A program made the translations under genes and the position numbers. From the NCBI RefSeq assembly GCF_041053055.1, contig NZ_CP163443.1, positions 8,725,001-8,789,000 on the forward strand: a stretch of 64,000 bases of DNA, written 5' to 3'. The DNA is from Streptomyces sp. R41. GTDB taxonomy: Bacteria > Actinomycetota > Actinomycetes > Streptomycetales > Streptomycetaceae. Positions 1-9,003 of the stretch are shown here, piece by piece (the first letter of the stretch is position 1; each line of letters starts with the position of its first letter). Under the pieces are notes generated by a model. That model had not been told where the DNA came from. It searched no databases and was given only the letters and a program-made list of their open reading frames with translations.

Positions 1-1
1 C

Positions 2-433
2 CAGGTGAGCGGCTTCGTCGACCGGCTCCCCTCGCACGCCAAGGTCGAGGCGGGTGGCCACCGGGTCGGTGAGATCGGCTACTTCTTCGCGCCGACCGTC
101 GTCTCGGGCCTCGAGCAGGACGACGAGATCATCCAGAACGAGGTCTTCGGCCCGGTCATCACCGTCCAGTCCTTCACCGACGAGGACCAGGCCGTGGAGT
201 GGGCCAACGGCGTCGACTACGCACTCGCCTCCTCGGTCTGGACGAAGGACCACGCCCGCGCGATGCGCATGTCCAAGCGCCTCGACTTCGGCTGCGTATG
301 GATCAACACCCACATGATCCTGGTCGCCGAGATGCCACACGGCGGCTACAAGAAGTCCGGCTACGGCAAGGATCTTTCGGCGTACGGCTTCGAGGACTAC
401 ACGCGGATCAAGCACGTCATGACATCACTGTGA
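2..433 (+). CDS. Aldehyde dehydrogenase, C-terminal part (gamma-aminobutyraldehyde dehydrogenase type)
   Basis: This is the last 143 codons of an NAD-dependent aldehyde dehydrogenase cut by the window edge; no start codon is visible. The segment carries the family's C-terminal landmarks: FAPTV, the EVFGPV motif that contacts the cofactor, the WINTH stretch and the EMPHGGYKKSGYGKD ending. The ending closely resembles bacterial gamma-aminobutyraldehyde dehydrogenases (PatD/YdcW), which oxidise 4-aminobutanal in putrescine breakdown. The catalytic Cys and Glu lie upstream of the window and cannot be checked. Family assignment is firm; substrate is inferred from similarity only. It is convergent with the response regulator that follows. 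Confidence 0.85.
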   Translation, partial: QVSGFVDRLPSHAKVEAGGHRVGEIGYFFAPTVVSGLEQDDEIIQNEVFGPVITVQSFTDEDQAVEWANGVDYALASSVWTKDHARAMRMSKRLDFGCVWINTHMILVAEMPHGGYKKSGYGKDLSAYGFEDYTRIKHVMTSL

Positions 434-519
434 GGTGCTTGGTACGCGGTGCCCGACCTTCCGGGGGCTGCGCCCTTACACGCTGAAAGCCGTCGGCCGT
501 CAGCGTCCTCATCGTCGCG

Positions 520-1197
520 CTACTCGGGAGCGTTCGGCCGCGTCAGCCCCAGGTCATACGCCAGGATCACGGCCTGGATCCGATCCCGCGCTCCCACCTT
601 CGCCAGCACCCGGCCCACGTGGGTCTTCACCGTCGATTCCGCCACGACCAGGCGCTCGGCGATCTCGCGGTTGCTCCAGCCCTGGCCGATGGCGACCAGG
701 ATTTCGTACTCGCGTTCGGTCAGGGCCTGCACCCTGGGGTCGTCGGCGGCCTTGCGGCTCGACGACTCGTGGGGGAGGTGGCGGGCGTAGGCGTCCAGGA
801 GGCGGCGGGTCAGGGTGGGGGCGATGACGGCGTCGCCGCCCGCGACCGCGCGGATCCCGGCCAGGAGTTCTTCCGGGTGGGCGTCCTTGAGGAGGAAGCC
901 ACTGGCTCCTGCGCGCAGCGCCGCGTGGGCGTACTCGTCCAGGTCGAAGGTGGTCAGGATGAGGACGCGGGAGCGGTCACCGGAGGCGACGATGCGGCGG
1001 GTGGCCTCGATGCCGTCCATCCCGGGCATCCGTACGTCCATGAGGATCACGTCCGGGCGGAGTTCGGCGGCCTTGCGGACGGCGTCGCTGCCGTGGGCCG
1101 CCTCGCCGACGACCTCGGTGTCGGGGGTGCTCTCCAGGAGCATGCGGAAGCCGAGGCGTTGCAATGGCTGGTCGTCCACGATGAGCACGGTGGTCAC
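520..1197 (-). CDS. NarL/LuxR-family two-component response regulator
   Basis: A 225-residue response regulator. The receiver domain (about 1-120) has the DD pair at residues 8-9, phosphoacceptor Asp54 in ILMDVRMPG and the conserved Lys near 104. The C-terminal LuxR helix-turn-helix (about 155-215) has the typical LTEREYEIL start and STVKTHV recognition helix. I chose the GTG at 1197 because the receiver begins there; upstream codons in this frame are arginine/proline-rich out-of-frame kinase sequence. The GTG overlaps the stop of the kinase gene by 4 bp (GTGA), so the two are translationally coupled. Targets are unknown; the adjacent ABC-2 exporter is a reasonable candidate. Confidence 0.93.
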   Translation of the reverse strand: MTTVLIVDDQPLQRLGFRMLLESTPDTEVVGEAAHGSDAVRKAAELRPDVILMDVRMPGMDGIEATRRIVASGDRSRVLILTTFDLDEYAHAALRAGASGFLLKDAHPEELLAGIRAVAGGDAVIAPTLTRRLLDAYARHLPHESSSRKAADDPRVQALTEREYEILVAIGQGWSNREIAERLVVAESTVKTHVGRVLAKVGARDRIQAVILAYDLGLTRPNAPE

Positions 1198-2537
1198 GCG
1201 ACACCGCCCAGGTCGGCAGGCGGGGTGAGGTCGAGGGTCGCCCGCACCGTCCAGCCGCCGCCGGAGACGGGGCCCGCGGTGACGGTCCCGTTGTAGAGGG
1301 CTGCGCGTTCTCTCATGCCGGCGAGTCCGTGTCCTTCGTCGTGGGGCGGTCCGGGCCGCACGGTCGCGCCGGCCCGGCCGGTGTCGTGGACGTCGATGTG
1401 CAGCCGCGTGTCCTCGACGCTCACCTTCAGGTCGACGCGCGTGTCGTGGCCCGCGTGCTTGAGGGCGTTGGTGAGGGCCTCCTGGACTATGCGGTAAACG
1501 GTCAGCTGGACGCCGCGGTCCAAGGTGTCCAGCTCGCCGCCGGTGCGGTAGAGGACCTGTGGGCCGGCGGCGCGGATCCGGGCGCACAGGGCGTCGATGT
1601 CCGCGATGCCGGGCTGCGGGCTGAGCTCGGGGGCGGCGGGGGTCTGGGTCTGCTCGCGCAGGACGCCCAGCATGCGACGCAGCTCACCCAGCGCCTGCCG
1701 TCCGGTGTCACCGATGAGGACCAGCGCCTGCTTGCCGCGTTCGGGGGCGCGATCGGTCGCGTACGCGCCACCGTCCGCGAGCGTGATGATGACGGAGAGG
1801 TTGTGGCCGACGATGTCGTGCATCTCGCGGGCCACCCGGGTGCGTTCGGCGGCGGCGGCCAGCTTGCTGCGCTGGTCGCGTTCGATCTCCAGGCGGGTCG
1901 CGCGGTCGCGCAGGACGGCGAGCTGGGCGCGCCGGATCCGTACCGCCAGACCGAGCGCGACCGCCGCGGTGATGGTGCTGAACAGGAAGAACAGCGCGTC
2001 CAGGACGGATACTTCGGGCGGCAGCCGCAGAGCGAGCAGACCCAGGGCGCCGGCGGTGACGGCGCAGGCCACGGGCAGCCGCCGGAGCTGTCCGTGCAGC
2101 ACCAGGCTGTAGAGGGCGATCAGCAGGGCGACGTCGGCGCGCAGCCAGACTCCCAGGGCCAGCTGCAGGAAGAACACCGCGGCGATCACGGCGAAGGCGA
2201 GCGACGGCCTTCTGCGCCGCCACAGCAGGGGCAACACCAGTCCGGCCTGCAGCGCGAGTGTCCCCGGCCAGGACAGGTGAGTGAAGCTGATGTCGACGGC
2301 ACGTCGTTCGTGGTCGTGGTCGTGCACCAGGTCCGGCACGCAGAACATCAGCACCACGACAGCGATCACAGCCGCGTCCAGGATCCACGGGTGGTTCCGG
2401 TCGCCCTGCTTGAGCCATCGGCCGAGGCGGGAGAGCCCACTGGCCAGGGGGTGATTCCACGGGAGGTCCGCCTCCGCGGACGGCGGGTCGGGAAGTACCC
2501 CCAGGTGGGCGGTGTCGTCGATGCTCATGGGTGTCAC
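1194..2537 (-). CDS. DesK/NarL-type sensor histidine kinase
   Basis: A 447-residue membrane sensor kinase. Residues about 50-200 form several hydrophobic segments. The HisKA_3 dimerisation domain follows, with the phosphoacceptor His240 in [13 protein letters not shown], then an HATPase_c domain with the N box in [12 protein letters not shown] and a [10 protein letters not shown] glycine box. This architecture pairs with NarL-type regulators, and the regulator gene overlaps its 3' end. The GTG at 2537 or the ATG at 2528 could start it; neither has a strong ribosome site. A five-codon mini-ORF (ATG at 2551) ends in a CAGTGA that overlaps the GTG, which could couple initiation. The signal sensed is unknown. 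Confidence 0.92.
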   Translation of the reverse strand: MTPMSIDDTAHLGVLPDPPSAEADLPWNHPLASGLSRLGRWLKQGDRNHPWILDAAVIAVVVLMFCVPDLVHDHDHERRAVDISFTHLSWPGTLALQAGLVLPLLWRRRRPSLAFAVIAAVFFLQLALGVWLRADVALLIALYSLVLHGQLRRLPVACAVTAGALGLLALRLPPEVSVLDALFFLFSTITAAVALGLAVRIRRAQLAVLRDRATRLEIERDQRSKLAAAAERTRVAREMHDIVGHNLSVIITLADGGAYATDRAPERGKQALVLIGDTGRQALGELRRMLGVLREQTQTPAAPELSPQPGIADIDALCARIRAAGPQVLYRTGGELDTLDRGVQLTVYRIVQEALTNALKHAGHDTRVDLKVSVEDTRLHIDVHDTGRAGATVRPGPPHDEGHGLAGMRERAALYNGTVTAGPVSGGGWTVRATLDLTPPADLGGVA

Positions 2538-2605
2538 TGGTCCGGGCTCATGGGGGTCACCTGTCCATTGTGGGGCCGTCCGCGCGGTTGCGACGGAGCG
2601 GCCGA

Positions 2606-2646
2606 CCGGCGCGGCACCCGGCCAGGTGACCCGGCCGGGTGCCGCG
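2606..2646 (-). terminator. Strong hairpin, terminator of the ABC-2 exporter operon
   Basis: A perfect 16-bp stem (2606-2621 with 2631-2646, arm GGCGCGGCACCCGGCC) and a 9-nt loop lie just past the stop of the permease gene. No U-tract follows, as is common in Streptomyces. It separates the exporter operon from the downstream kinase gene on the same strand. Confidence 0.7.
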
Positions 2647-2688
2647 CCGTGTCACCGCGCCGGTCGCGAGGACAGTACGCGTCAGGCG

Positions 2689-3537
2689 TCAGGCATCGGT
2701 GCGTACGAGTCGGTAGGCGGCGCCGGCCAGCGCGAGCGCCGTCCAGACGAGGAAGACCAGGAGCCCGGCGGTGGGGGACAGGGCCGTCGAGTCGTGGGTG
2801 AGTGCGAACATCGACTCGCCCGCGTTGCTGGGCAGGTACGGGCTGATGTTGTCCTGCCACGAGGTCGGCAGCAGCGAGATCAGACCGGGGACCAGCATCA
2901 GCGTGGCGACCAGCACCGCGATGCCGCCGGCGACCGAGCGGAGCAGCGCGCCCAGGGCGGTGCCGATCACGCCGACCAGGCCGAGGTAGAGACCGGCGCC
3001 CAGCAGGCTTCGTACGACACCGGAGTCGGAGAGCGTGAGGTCCGCGGACGTGCCGGAGAGGATGCCGCCTGCGATCGGGAACGCGATGAAGGCGCCGAGG
3101 GTGGCCACGGCCAGCGCGACCAGGCCGAACACCGCCGCCTTGGACCACAGCACCGGAAGGCGGCGCGGGACCGCGGCCAGCGTAGAGCGGATCATGCCGG
3201 TGGAGTACTCACCTGCGGTGACCAGCACGCCCAGCACACCGAGGGCCAGTTGCGCGAAGTTTGTGCCGAACAGGGAGAGGCTGAGCGCGGTGGCCCCGGC
3301 GTCGTCCGGGCGCAGGGGACGACCGGAGTTGAGCTCGGACTTGTAATGCGCGGCGGCGATCACGCCGAACGCGATCAGGAACAGCAGGCCCAGACCCAGG
3401 GTGATCCAGGTGGAGCGCAGGGAGCACAGTTTGGCCCACTCGGAGCGCAGGACGCGACGCCCGGTGACCTTGTACTGCGGACGCGGCGTCCCCACCGGCG
3501 CGGGCGCGGAGCTGTCGGTCACGGTCATGGTGCTCAT
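2689..3537 (-). CDS. ABC-2 type transporter permease
   Basis: A 282-residue integral membrane protein with about six hydrophobic segments (for example near residues 45-65, 105-130, 150-180, 190-215, 220-240 and 255-275) and a cytosolic N-terminus. It starts with ATG and overlaps the ATPase stop by 4 bp, so the pair forms one operon. The fold and gene order match two-component exporters of the daunorubicin/bacitracin type, in which this subunit forms the channel. The substrate cannot be read from the sequence. Regulation by the adjacent two-component system is plausible from synteny only. Confidence 0.88.
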   Translation of the reverse strand: MSTMTVTDSSAPAPVGTPRPQYKVTGRRVLRSEWAKLCSLRSTWITLGLGLLFLIAFGVIAAAHYKSELNSGRPLRPDDAGATALSLSLFGTNFAQLALGVLGVLVTAGEYSTGMIRSTLAAVPRRLPVLWSKAAVFGLVALAVATLGAFIAFPIAGGILSGTSADLTLSDSGVVRSLLGAGLYLGLVGVIGTALGALLRSVAGGIAVLVATLMLVPGLISLLPTSWQDNISPYLPSNAGESMFALTHDSTALSPTAGLLVFLVWTALALAGAAYRLVRTDA

Positions 3538-4469
3538 GCGACCCTCCCAGGGGCCTCGACGGTGGCGGTGGCGTGGTACTCGACGGCGTCGCGGGTCAGG
3601 TCCATGAACGCCTGCTCCAGAGAGACGGTCCTGGAGCTGAGCTCGAACAGGGGGATGCCGTACTCGGCGGCCTTGAAGCCGATGGCACGAGCGGACAGGC
3701 CGGTCACGTGCAGCTCCTCGGAGCCGACCTCGCCGGTGATCTCGACGCCGGGGCCGGCCAGCACCTCGCGCAGCCGGGCGGGCTGGTCGGACGCCACGGT
3801 CACCGTGTCACCGCCGGCCGTGCGGATCAGGTCCTGCACGGTGGTGTCGGCCAGCAGGCGGCCGCGTCCGACGACGATCAGGTGGTCGGCGACCAGCGCC
3901 ATCTCACTCATCAGATGCGAGGAGACGAAGACGGTACGGCCGTCCGCCGCGAGGGCGGTCAGCAGGTTGCGGATCCACAGCACGCCCTCGGGGTCGAGAC
4001 CGTTGACCGGCTCGTCGAGCATGATGGTGGCCGGGTCGCCGAGGAGCGCCGCAGCGATGCCCAGCCGCTGGCCCATCCCGAGGGAGAACGCGCCCGCGCG
4101 CTTCTTGGCCACGGACTGCAGCCCGGTCAGCTCGATGACCTCCTCCACCCGGCTGCGCGGAATGCCGTGGGTGTGGGCCTGCGCCATCAGGTGATCGAAC
4201 GCGGACCGGCCCGGATGGATCGACTTGGCCTCCAGCAGCGCGCCGACCTCCTGCAGCGGCGCGCTGTGCTGCGCGTAACGCCTGCCGTTGACGGACACAC
4301 TGCCACTGGACGGCGCGTCCAGCCCGACGATCATCCGCATGGTGGTGGACTTGCCCGCGCCGTTCGGGCCCAGGAAGCCGGTGACCGTGCCGGGCTTGAC
4401 GACGAAGTCCAGCTGGTCGACCGCCGTCTTCTCGCCGTACCGCTTCGTCAGCTGATGTGCCTCGATCAT
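3534..4469 (-). CDS. ABC transporter ATP-binding protein (ABC-2 exporter)
   Basis: A 311-residue ATPase with Walker A GPNGAGKST, Q-loop region, signature FSLGMGQRLGIAAAL, Walker B TIMLDEPVNGLDPEG and the switch His in FVSSHLMSE. The C-terminal about 90 residues form the extension typical of drug-exporter ATPases. I place the start at the ATG MIEAHQLTKRYG (4469), preceded by an AG-rich ribosome site; a longer reading frame reaches 4568 but adds non-homologous sequence. It energises the overlapping permease. Exported compound unknown. Confidence 0.92.
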   Translation of the reverse strand: MIEAHQLTKRYGEKTAVDQLDFVVKPGTVTGFLGPNGAGKSTTMRMIVGLDAPSSGSVSVNGRRYAQHSAPLQEVGALLEAKSIHPGRSAFDHLMAQAHTHGIPRSRVEEVIELTGLQSVAKKRAGAFSLGMGQRLGIAAALLGDPATIMLDEPVNGLDPEGVLWIRNLLTALAADGRTVFVSSHLMSEMALVADHLIVVGRGRLLADTTVQDLIRTAGGDTVTVASDQPARLREVLAGPGVEITGEVGSEELHVTGLSARAIGFKAAEYGIPLFELSSRTVSLEQAFMDLTRDAVEYHATATVEAPGRVA

Positions 4470-4659
4470 CGATCTTCCCTCGCGTTCGGGGGGCCGGACC
4501 CCACCTGGCTTCCTCACCTGCCACGTTATGAGGCCGAGGGCCGGGATCCGTCGTACCCGAGGGGTCAATGAAGGGAAGTCGGTAGTACTCCGGTACCACT
4601 CGGGCCGGGCGCGGCGCCCCCCGAGGCACGCCGTACCTCCGCAGGGCGGCGCCGCTCCG

Positions 4660-5511
4660 TCAGACCGCCGGGGTCGCCGCCCAGCTGGCCAGGAGCCTCA
4701 AGCGCTCCTCCGTCTGCGAACCCGGCTCCGGCGTGTAGACCACCAACATCTGGTCCGGCTCTCCGGACACCGTCAACGTCTCGTACGGCATGATGAGTTC
4801 GCCCACCACGGGGTGCGTCATGCGCTTCGCCCCGTACGTCTTCTCCTTGACCTGGTGGTCCGCCCACAGCCGGCGGAAGTCCTCGCTCCCCAGCGACAAC
4901 TCGCCCACCAGCGTGGCCAGTTGTCTGTCCTGTGGATGGTTCCCCGCGTCCAGGCGCAGATGGGCGACCGTCTCGGCGGCCACCGCGGGCCAGTCGGGGT
5001 ACAGCTCGCGCGCCTGCGGGTTGAGGAACACCTGGCGCGGCATGTTCCGCTCCTTGGGCGGCATCCGCGAGAACCCGACGACGGCGTCACCCAGGGCGTT
5101 CCACGCGAGCACGTCCATACGGCGGCCGAGCACGAACGCGGGAGCCTTCTCCATCGTGTCGAGAAGGAGACGCAGACCGGGGCGGACCTTCTGGGTGGGC
5201 CCTGCTGCGGACTTGCGGCGGGCGGTGGCGGCGGGTCGGGCCACCGTACGCAGATACTCCTGCTCGGTGTCGTCGAGGCGCAGGACGCGCCCGATGGCGT
5301 CGAGTACGGCATCCGAGACGGAGGGACCGCGGCCCTGTTCGAGGCGGATGTAGTAGTCGACGCTGACACCCGCGAGCTGGGCGACCTCCTCACGGCGCAG
5401 CCCCGGCACCCGCCGCCTGCCGTGGCCGGGCAACCCGACCTCTTCGGGCTGGATGCGGGCGCGCCGCGAGCGCAGGAAGTCGCCGAGTTCCCCGTCCATG
5501 GATATGTCCAT
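4660..5511 (-). CDS. MmyB-type XRE-family transcriptional regulator
   Basis: A 283-residue regulator: an N-terminal helix-turn-helix (about 8-85; GLRREEVAQLAGVSVDYYIRLE) and a PAS-like MmyB ligand-binding domain (about 105-275; DVLAWNALGDAVV, ending with the LASWAA region). Streptomyces genomes carry many of these next to a divergently transcribed short-chain dehydrogenase, which they are thought to regulate; the arrangement is the same here. Ligand unknown. The 149-bp shared intergenic region holds an inverted repeat that may be the operator. Confidence 0.9.
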   Translation of the reverse strand: MDISMDGELGDFLRSRRARIQPEEVGLPGHGRRRVPGLRREEVAQLAGVSVDYYIRLEQGRGPSVSDAVLDAIGRVLRLDDTEQEYLRTVARPAATARRKSAAGPTQKVRPGLRLLLDTMEKAPAFVLGRRMDVLAWNALGDAVVGFSRMPPKERNMPRQVFLNPQARELYPDWPAVAAETVAHLRLDAGNHPQDRQLATLVGELSLGSEDFRRLWADHQVKEKTYGAKRMTHPVVGELIMPYETLTVSGEPDQMLVVYTPEPGSQTEERLRLLASWAATPAV

Positions 5512-5558
5512 GGACGAAATCCTAGGTGCCGGGCCCGATCCGATCCTGGTACTGCCGG

Positions 5559-5583
5559 ACCCAGGAAAACCTCAGCCCTGGGT
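5559..5583. promoter_or_regulatory. Inverted repeat between the MmyB regulator and SDR genes
   Basis: ACCCAGG (5559-5565) and CCTGGGT (5577-5583) form a perfect 7-bp inverted repeat with an 11-bp spacer in the divergent promoter region. Its position suits an operator for the adjacent regulator. This is inferred from symmetry and position only. Confidence 0.4.
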
Positions 5584-5660
5584 AAGGGCGGCGGCCGGGC
5601 ACAGGGTGGTGGTCGTCGCCAGGACAGGCCCGGTGACAACCACCGACCCAGGAGTTCCTC

Positions 5661-6422
5661 ATGCCGTACGACACCCTCACCGGACGCACCGCCGTCGTCA
5701 CCGGAGCCGCCAGCGGTATGGGCGAGGCCACCGCCCGGCTGCTCGCCTCGCACGGCGTGCGGGTGGCGCTGCTCGCCCGCCGGGCCGAGCGGCTGACGGA
5801 GCTGGCCGCCAAGATCGTGGCGGACGGCGGGCAGGCCCTCGCGGTCGCGGCCGACGTCACCGACCAGGCCTCCGTGGACGCGGCGGCGTCGCGGGTGCAC
5901 ACCGCGTACGGAGAGGTCGACCTGGTGGTCAACGCGGCGGGCGTGATGCTGCCGAACCCGATCACCGAGGGCCGTGCCGACGAGTGGCAGCGCATGCTGG
6001 ACACGAACGTGGCCGGCGCGCTGCGCGTCATCCGCGCGTTTACGCCGGACCTGATCGCGGTGGCGGCGGCAGGCCGGACGGCGGACCTGGTGAACATCTC
6101 CTCGATCGGCGCGCACATCGCGTTCCCCAACTACGCGGTGTACGGCGCGACGAAGGCCGCGCTGACGCACCTGTCGCAGTCCCTGCGCACGGAGCTGGGC
6201 CCGCGCGACGTCCGCGTCACCAACATCGAGCCGGGTCTCACGGACACGGAGCTGGGCGCCCACATCGACAACGCTGAGCTGTCCGGCCAACTGGACGGCA
6301 TGTTCGACGCCCTGATCGGCCTGACGGCGGACGACATCGCGGACCTGATCGCGTACACGACGAGCCGCGCCCGCCATGTGAACCTCCGCCAGGCGATCGT
6401 GCTGCCGACGCGACAGGCGTGA
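5661..6422 (+). CDS. Short-chain dehydrogenase/reductase (SDR)
   Basis: A 253-residue classical SDR. It has the Rossmann dinucleotide motif TGAASGMG near residue 13, the NAAG motif, the catalytic Ser in NISSIG and the YGATK Tyr-Lys pair. The length is typical. The ATG at 5661 is preceded by AGGAG. It would be an NAD(P)-dependent oxidoreductase on an unknown alcohol or ketone. It is divergent from the MmyB regulator that probably controls it and is followed by a strong hairpin, so it is monocistronic. Confidence 0.92.
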   Translation: MPYDTLTGRTAVVTGAASGMGEATARLLASHGVRVALLARRAERLTELAAKIVADGGQALAVAADVTDQASVDAAASRVHTAYGEVDLVVNAAGVMLPNPITEGRADEWQRMLDTNVAGALRVIRAFTPDLIAVAAAGRTADLVNISSIGAHIAFPNYAVYGATKAALTHLSQSLRTELGPRDVRVTNIEPGLTDTELGAHIDNAELSGQLDGMFDALIGLTADDIADLIAYTTSRARHVNLRQAIVLPTRQA

Positions 6423-6447
6423 CATCTGGTGGCACGGGCCGACACGG

Positions 6448-6480
6448 CGGCGCTCCCGCGACCAAGGCGCGGGAGCGCCG
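6448..6480 (+). terminator. Hairpin terminator after the SDR gene
   Basis: A 13-bp perfect stem (6448-6460 and 6468-6480, arm CGGCGCTCCCGCG) with a 7-nt loop, 25 bp after the SDR stop codon. Confidence 0.7.
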
Positions 6481-6564
6481 CCGCATACGCGGTGCGAACG
6501 GTCGGCCTCATCGCTGCCGACCGCACTTCTCCGGTACTGCCGCCTTCTCTGGTACTACCGATGC

Positions 6565-7401
6565 ATGGCGATTGAGCGGTTCATCGGTATCGACCTCGCA
6601 TGGGCGGCGGGTGGACCCCGAACCAGACCGAATGAGACGGGCGTCGCCGTCATCGACGGATCCGGCGAGGTGATCGACTGCGGCTGGACCCGCGGGCTCG
6701 AGGAGACGATGTCCTGGCTCGGCGAGGTGGCCGCGGACGGAGCGTCCCTGTGCTTCGTCGACGCGCCCCTGGTCGTCGACAACCCGACCGGCCAGCGGCC
6801 GTGCGAGCGGGAGGTCGGCCGACGGTACGGACGCTGGAAGGTGAGCGCGAACAGCACCAACCAGAGCTCTCCCCGTCTGGCGGGGGTGCTCCTGCGTGAA
6901 AGCTTGCGGGCGACGGGCTGGGTGTACGACGACGGCAGGGCCGGACCACCGACGGGCGGCTCGGTCCTCTCCGAGTGCTACCCGTACACGACCCTGGTCG
7001 GAGCGGCCGAGTTGGGCTACGACCGGGAGCGCCCCACGTACAAGCGCCGGCCCGCGCGCGTCCCGCAGGCCCAGTGGCGAGCGGTGCGCGCGCAGGAGTG
7101 CGACCGGCTGATCGCGCGCATGGCGGCCCTGGCCACAGCCGATCCGCCCCTCGTGCTCGCCTCCCACCCGGTGTCGGGCCGGCTGATGGATGAGCCCACG
7201 CCTATGGCGTCGGGAGAGTACAAACACCGCGAGGACCTCGTCGACGCGTTGCTGTGCGCGTGGACAGCGGCGCTGTGGTCGCGCCACGGACTGGCGCGCT
7301 GCCAGGTCCTGGGCGAGGAGAGCCTCGCACCTTCGGGGGCCGCCGCGACCATCATCGCGCCCGCCCGCCCCGAGCAGCGGCGTGACCGAACGGCTGAGTG
7401 A
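6565..7401 (+). CDS. DUF429 domain-containing protein
   Basis: A 278-residue protein starting FIGIDLAWA, followed by an acidic strand (CFVDAPLVVDN) and a late HREDLVDALLCAWTA helix. These are the conserved blocks of DUF429, an RNase H-like/actin-like fold family with no established function; the conserved aspartates could bind metal. It lies alone between the SDR terminator and the oxalate island. Nothing ties it to oxalate metabolism; its stop is about 70 bp before the first island operator. Family assignment is confident, function unknown. Confidence 0.8.
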   Translation: MAIERFIGIDLAWAAGGPRTRPNETGVAVIDGSGEVIDCGWTRGLEETMSWLGEVAADGASLCFVDAPLVVDNPTGQRPCEREVGRRYGRWKVSANSTNQSSPRLAGVLLRESLRATGWVYDDGRAGPPTGGSVLSECYPYTTLVGAAELGYDRERPTYKRRPARVPQAQWRAVRAQECDRLIARMAALATADPPLVLASHPVSGRLMDEPTPMASGEYKHREDLVDALLCAWTAALWSRHGLARCQVLGEESLAPSGAAATIIAPARPEQRRDRTAE

Positions 7402-7470
7402 GGGCGGAGGCGAAATCTTCCAGGCGCCCCCTGGACATCCTTTGCGTCTGCCGCAACCATGAGAGCAACT

Positions 7471-7497
7471 CCATACGGTATGCAATCTACAGTATGG
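7471..7497. promoter_or_regulatory. GntR/FCD-type operator upstream of the first frc-like gene
   Basis: The region reads CCATAC...GTATGG as an outer 6-bp inverted repeat and contains ATACGGTATGCAAT (7473-7486). The same 14-mer, with one variable base, recurs before the other transcription units of the island. It lies about 50-75 bp before the start codon. Assignment to the two FCD-type GntR proteins of the island is inferred from recurrence and position. Confidence 0.7.
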
Positions 7498-7545
7498 ATC
7501 GAGGGACTCAGATCACGGCGGCTACGTATACGTGAGGTGGCGATG

Positions 7546-8775
7546 ATGACGAAGGCTCTTGAGGGCGTGCGCGTCCTCGATATGACGCATGTGCAGTCCG
7601 GCCCGTCCGCGACGCAGATCCTCGCGTGGCTCGGCGCCGATGTGGTCAAGCTGGAGGCGCCGACCGGTGACATCACCCGCAAGCAGCTGCGGGACATCCC
7701 GGACGTCGACTCCCTCTACTTCACGATGCTCAACAGCAACAAGCGGAGCATCACCCTCAACACCAAGACCGAGCGCGGCAAGCAGATCCTCACCGAGCTG
7801 ATCCGCCGCTGCGACGTCATGGTCGAGAACTTCGCCCCGGGCGCGGTCGACCGCATGGGCTTCACCTGGGACCGCATCCGCGAGATCAACCCCCGTATCG
7901 TCTACGCCTCCATCAAGGGTTTCGGCGACGGCCCCTACACCAACTTCAAGGCGTACGAGGTCGTCGCACAGGCCATGGGCGGGTCCATGTCGACCACCGG
8001 CTTCGAGGACGGACCACCACTGGCGACCGGAGCCCAGATCGGGGACTCGGGCACGGGCATCCACGCGGTGGCGGGGATTCTCGCGGCGCTGTTCCAGCGG
8101 GAGAACACCGGGCGTGGTCAGCGGGTCAACGTGGCCATGCAGCATGCTGTGCTCAACCTCTGCCGGGTGAAGCTGCGGGATCAGCAGCGGCTCGCGCACG
8201 GTCCGCTCGCCGAGTTCCCGAACGAGGACTTCGGCGACGAGGTTCCCAGGTCGGGCAACGCGTCCGGCGGCGGTCAGCCCGGCTGGGCGGTCAGGTGCGC
8301 ACCGGGCGGCCCGAACGACTATGTCTACGTCATCGTGCAGCCCGTCGGCTGGAAGCCGATCGCTGAACTCCTGGGCCGGCCCGAGCTGGCCGACGACCCA
8401 GAGTGGGCCACCCCCGAAGCCCGGCTGCCCAAGCTCGGCAAGATGTTCCAGCTCATCGAGGAGTGGACCAGCACTCTCACCAAGTGGCAGGTGCTGGAGA
8501 AGCTCAACGACCACAACATCCCCTGTGGTCCCGTCCTGTCCACCAAAGAGATCATCGAGGACGAATCACTGGTCGCCAACGAGATCGTTGTCGAGGTCGA
8601 GCACCCCGAGCGCGGAACGTACGTCACGGTCGGCAACCCGCTGAAACTGTCCGATTCCCCGGTCGAGATCGAGCGGTCCCCGCTGCTCGGCGAACACAAC
8701 GAAGAGATCTTCCTCGGCGAACTCGGCCTCTCCCACGACGAGTTGCCGTTGCTGAAGGCGCAGGGAGTGATCTGA
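7546..8775 (+). CDS. Class III CoA-transferase, formyl-CoA:oxalate CoA-transferase paralog
   Basis: A 409-residue class III CoA-transferase (CaiB/BaiF family) related to Frc, which swaps CoA from formyl-CoA to oxalate. The fold's hallmarks are present: [10 protein letters not shown] near residue 16 (including the active-site Gln), the ENFAPGA motif, and the nucleophilic Asp167 in IGDSGTG. The glycine loop reads [10 protein letters not shown], with one Gly replaced compared with canonical [10 protein letters not shown]. It is clearly more diverged than the second Frc at 31.9 kb. Two tandem ATGs (7543, 7546) follow GAGGTGG; the second has better spacing. It may be a second oxalate CoA-transferase or act on another short dicarboxylate. 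Confidence 0.85.
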   Translation: MTKALEGVRVLDMTHVQSGPSATQILAWLGADVVKLEAPTGDITRKQLRDIPDVDSLYFTMLNSNKRSITLNTKTERGKQILTELIRRCDVMVENFAPGAVDRMGFTWDRIREINPRIVYASIKGFGDGPYTNFKAYEVVAQAMGGSMSTTGFEDGPPLATGAQIGDSGTGIHAVAGILAALFQRENTGRGQRVNVAMQHAVLNLCRVKLRDQQRLAHGPLAEFPNEDFGDEVPRSGNASGGGQPGWAVRCAPGGPNDYVYVIVQPVGWKPIAELLGRPELADDPEWATPEARLPKLGKMFQLIEEWTSTLTKWQVLEKLNDHNIPCGPVLSTKEIIEDESLVANEIVVEVEHPERGTYVTVGNPLKLSDSPVEIERSPLLGEHNEEIFLGELGLSHDELPLLKAQGVI

Positions 8776-8804
8776 TCGACGGCGGCTGGTGCCGCACCTG
8801 CACT

Positions 8805-8843
8805 CCGTCCCGGGCCCGGCGTCAGCCGCCGCGCCCGGGACGG
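8805..8843 (+). terminator. Hairpin terminator after the frc-like gene
   Basis: An 11-bp perfect stem (CCGTCCCGGGC at 8805-8815 with GCCCGGGACGG at 8833-8843), 30 bp past the stop codon and before the promoter of the next gene. Confidence 0.6.
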
Positions 8844-8868
8844 CTTGCGTTTCCCCACCCACCGCTTG

Positions 8869-8885
8869 ATAGGCGGCGTTTATCA
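8869..8885. promoter_or_regulatory. LysR-type box upstream of the YdeP-like molybdoenzyme gene
   Basis: GATA (8869-8872), nine bases, TATC (8882-8885), extended to TGATA...TATCA. It contains the T-N11-A core of LysR-family binding sites. The same GATA-N9-TATC pattern occurs twice between the oxc and oxalate-CoA ligase genes, which adjoin the LysR gene. Confidence 0.65.
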
Positions 8886-9003
8886 CATGGAAGTTGTTCT
8901 CTCTTTGACTACCTCTCACGGCCTGTCCGAAGCTGATCTCCGAGCGGCCGCGGCGCCGGATCCGTCGTACGCGCGGGAGCGGTAGAAAGGCACAGGCCAG
9001 ATC

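Noticed and set aside
8137..8148. MQHAVLN in the first frc-like protein as loss of the catalytic Asp
   Set aside because: In Frc the nucleophile is the Asp of the GDS motif, which is present (Asp167). The MQD/MQH change is outside the nucleophile and is only a sign of divergence.
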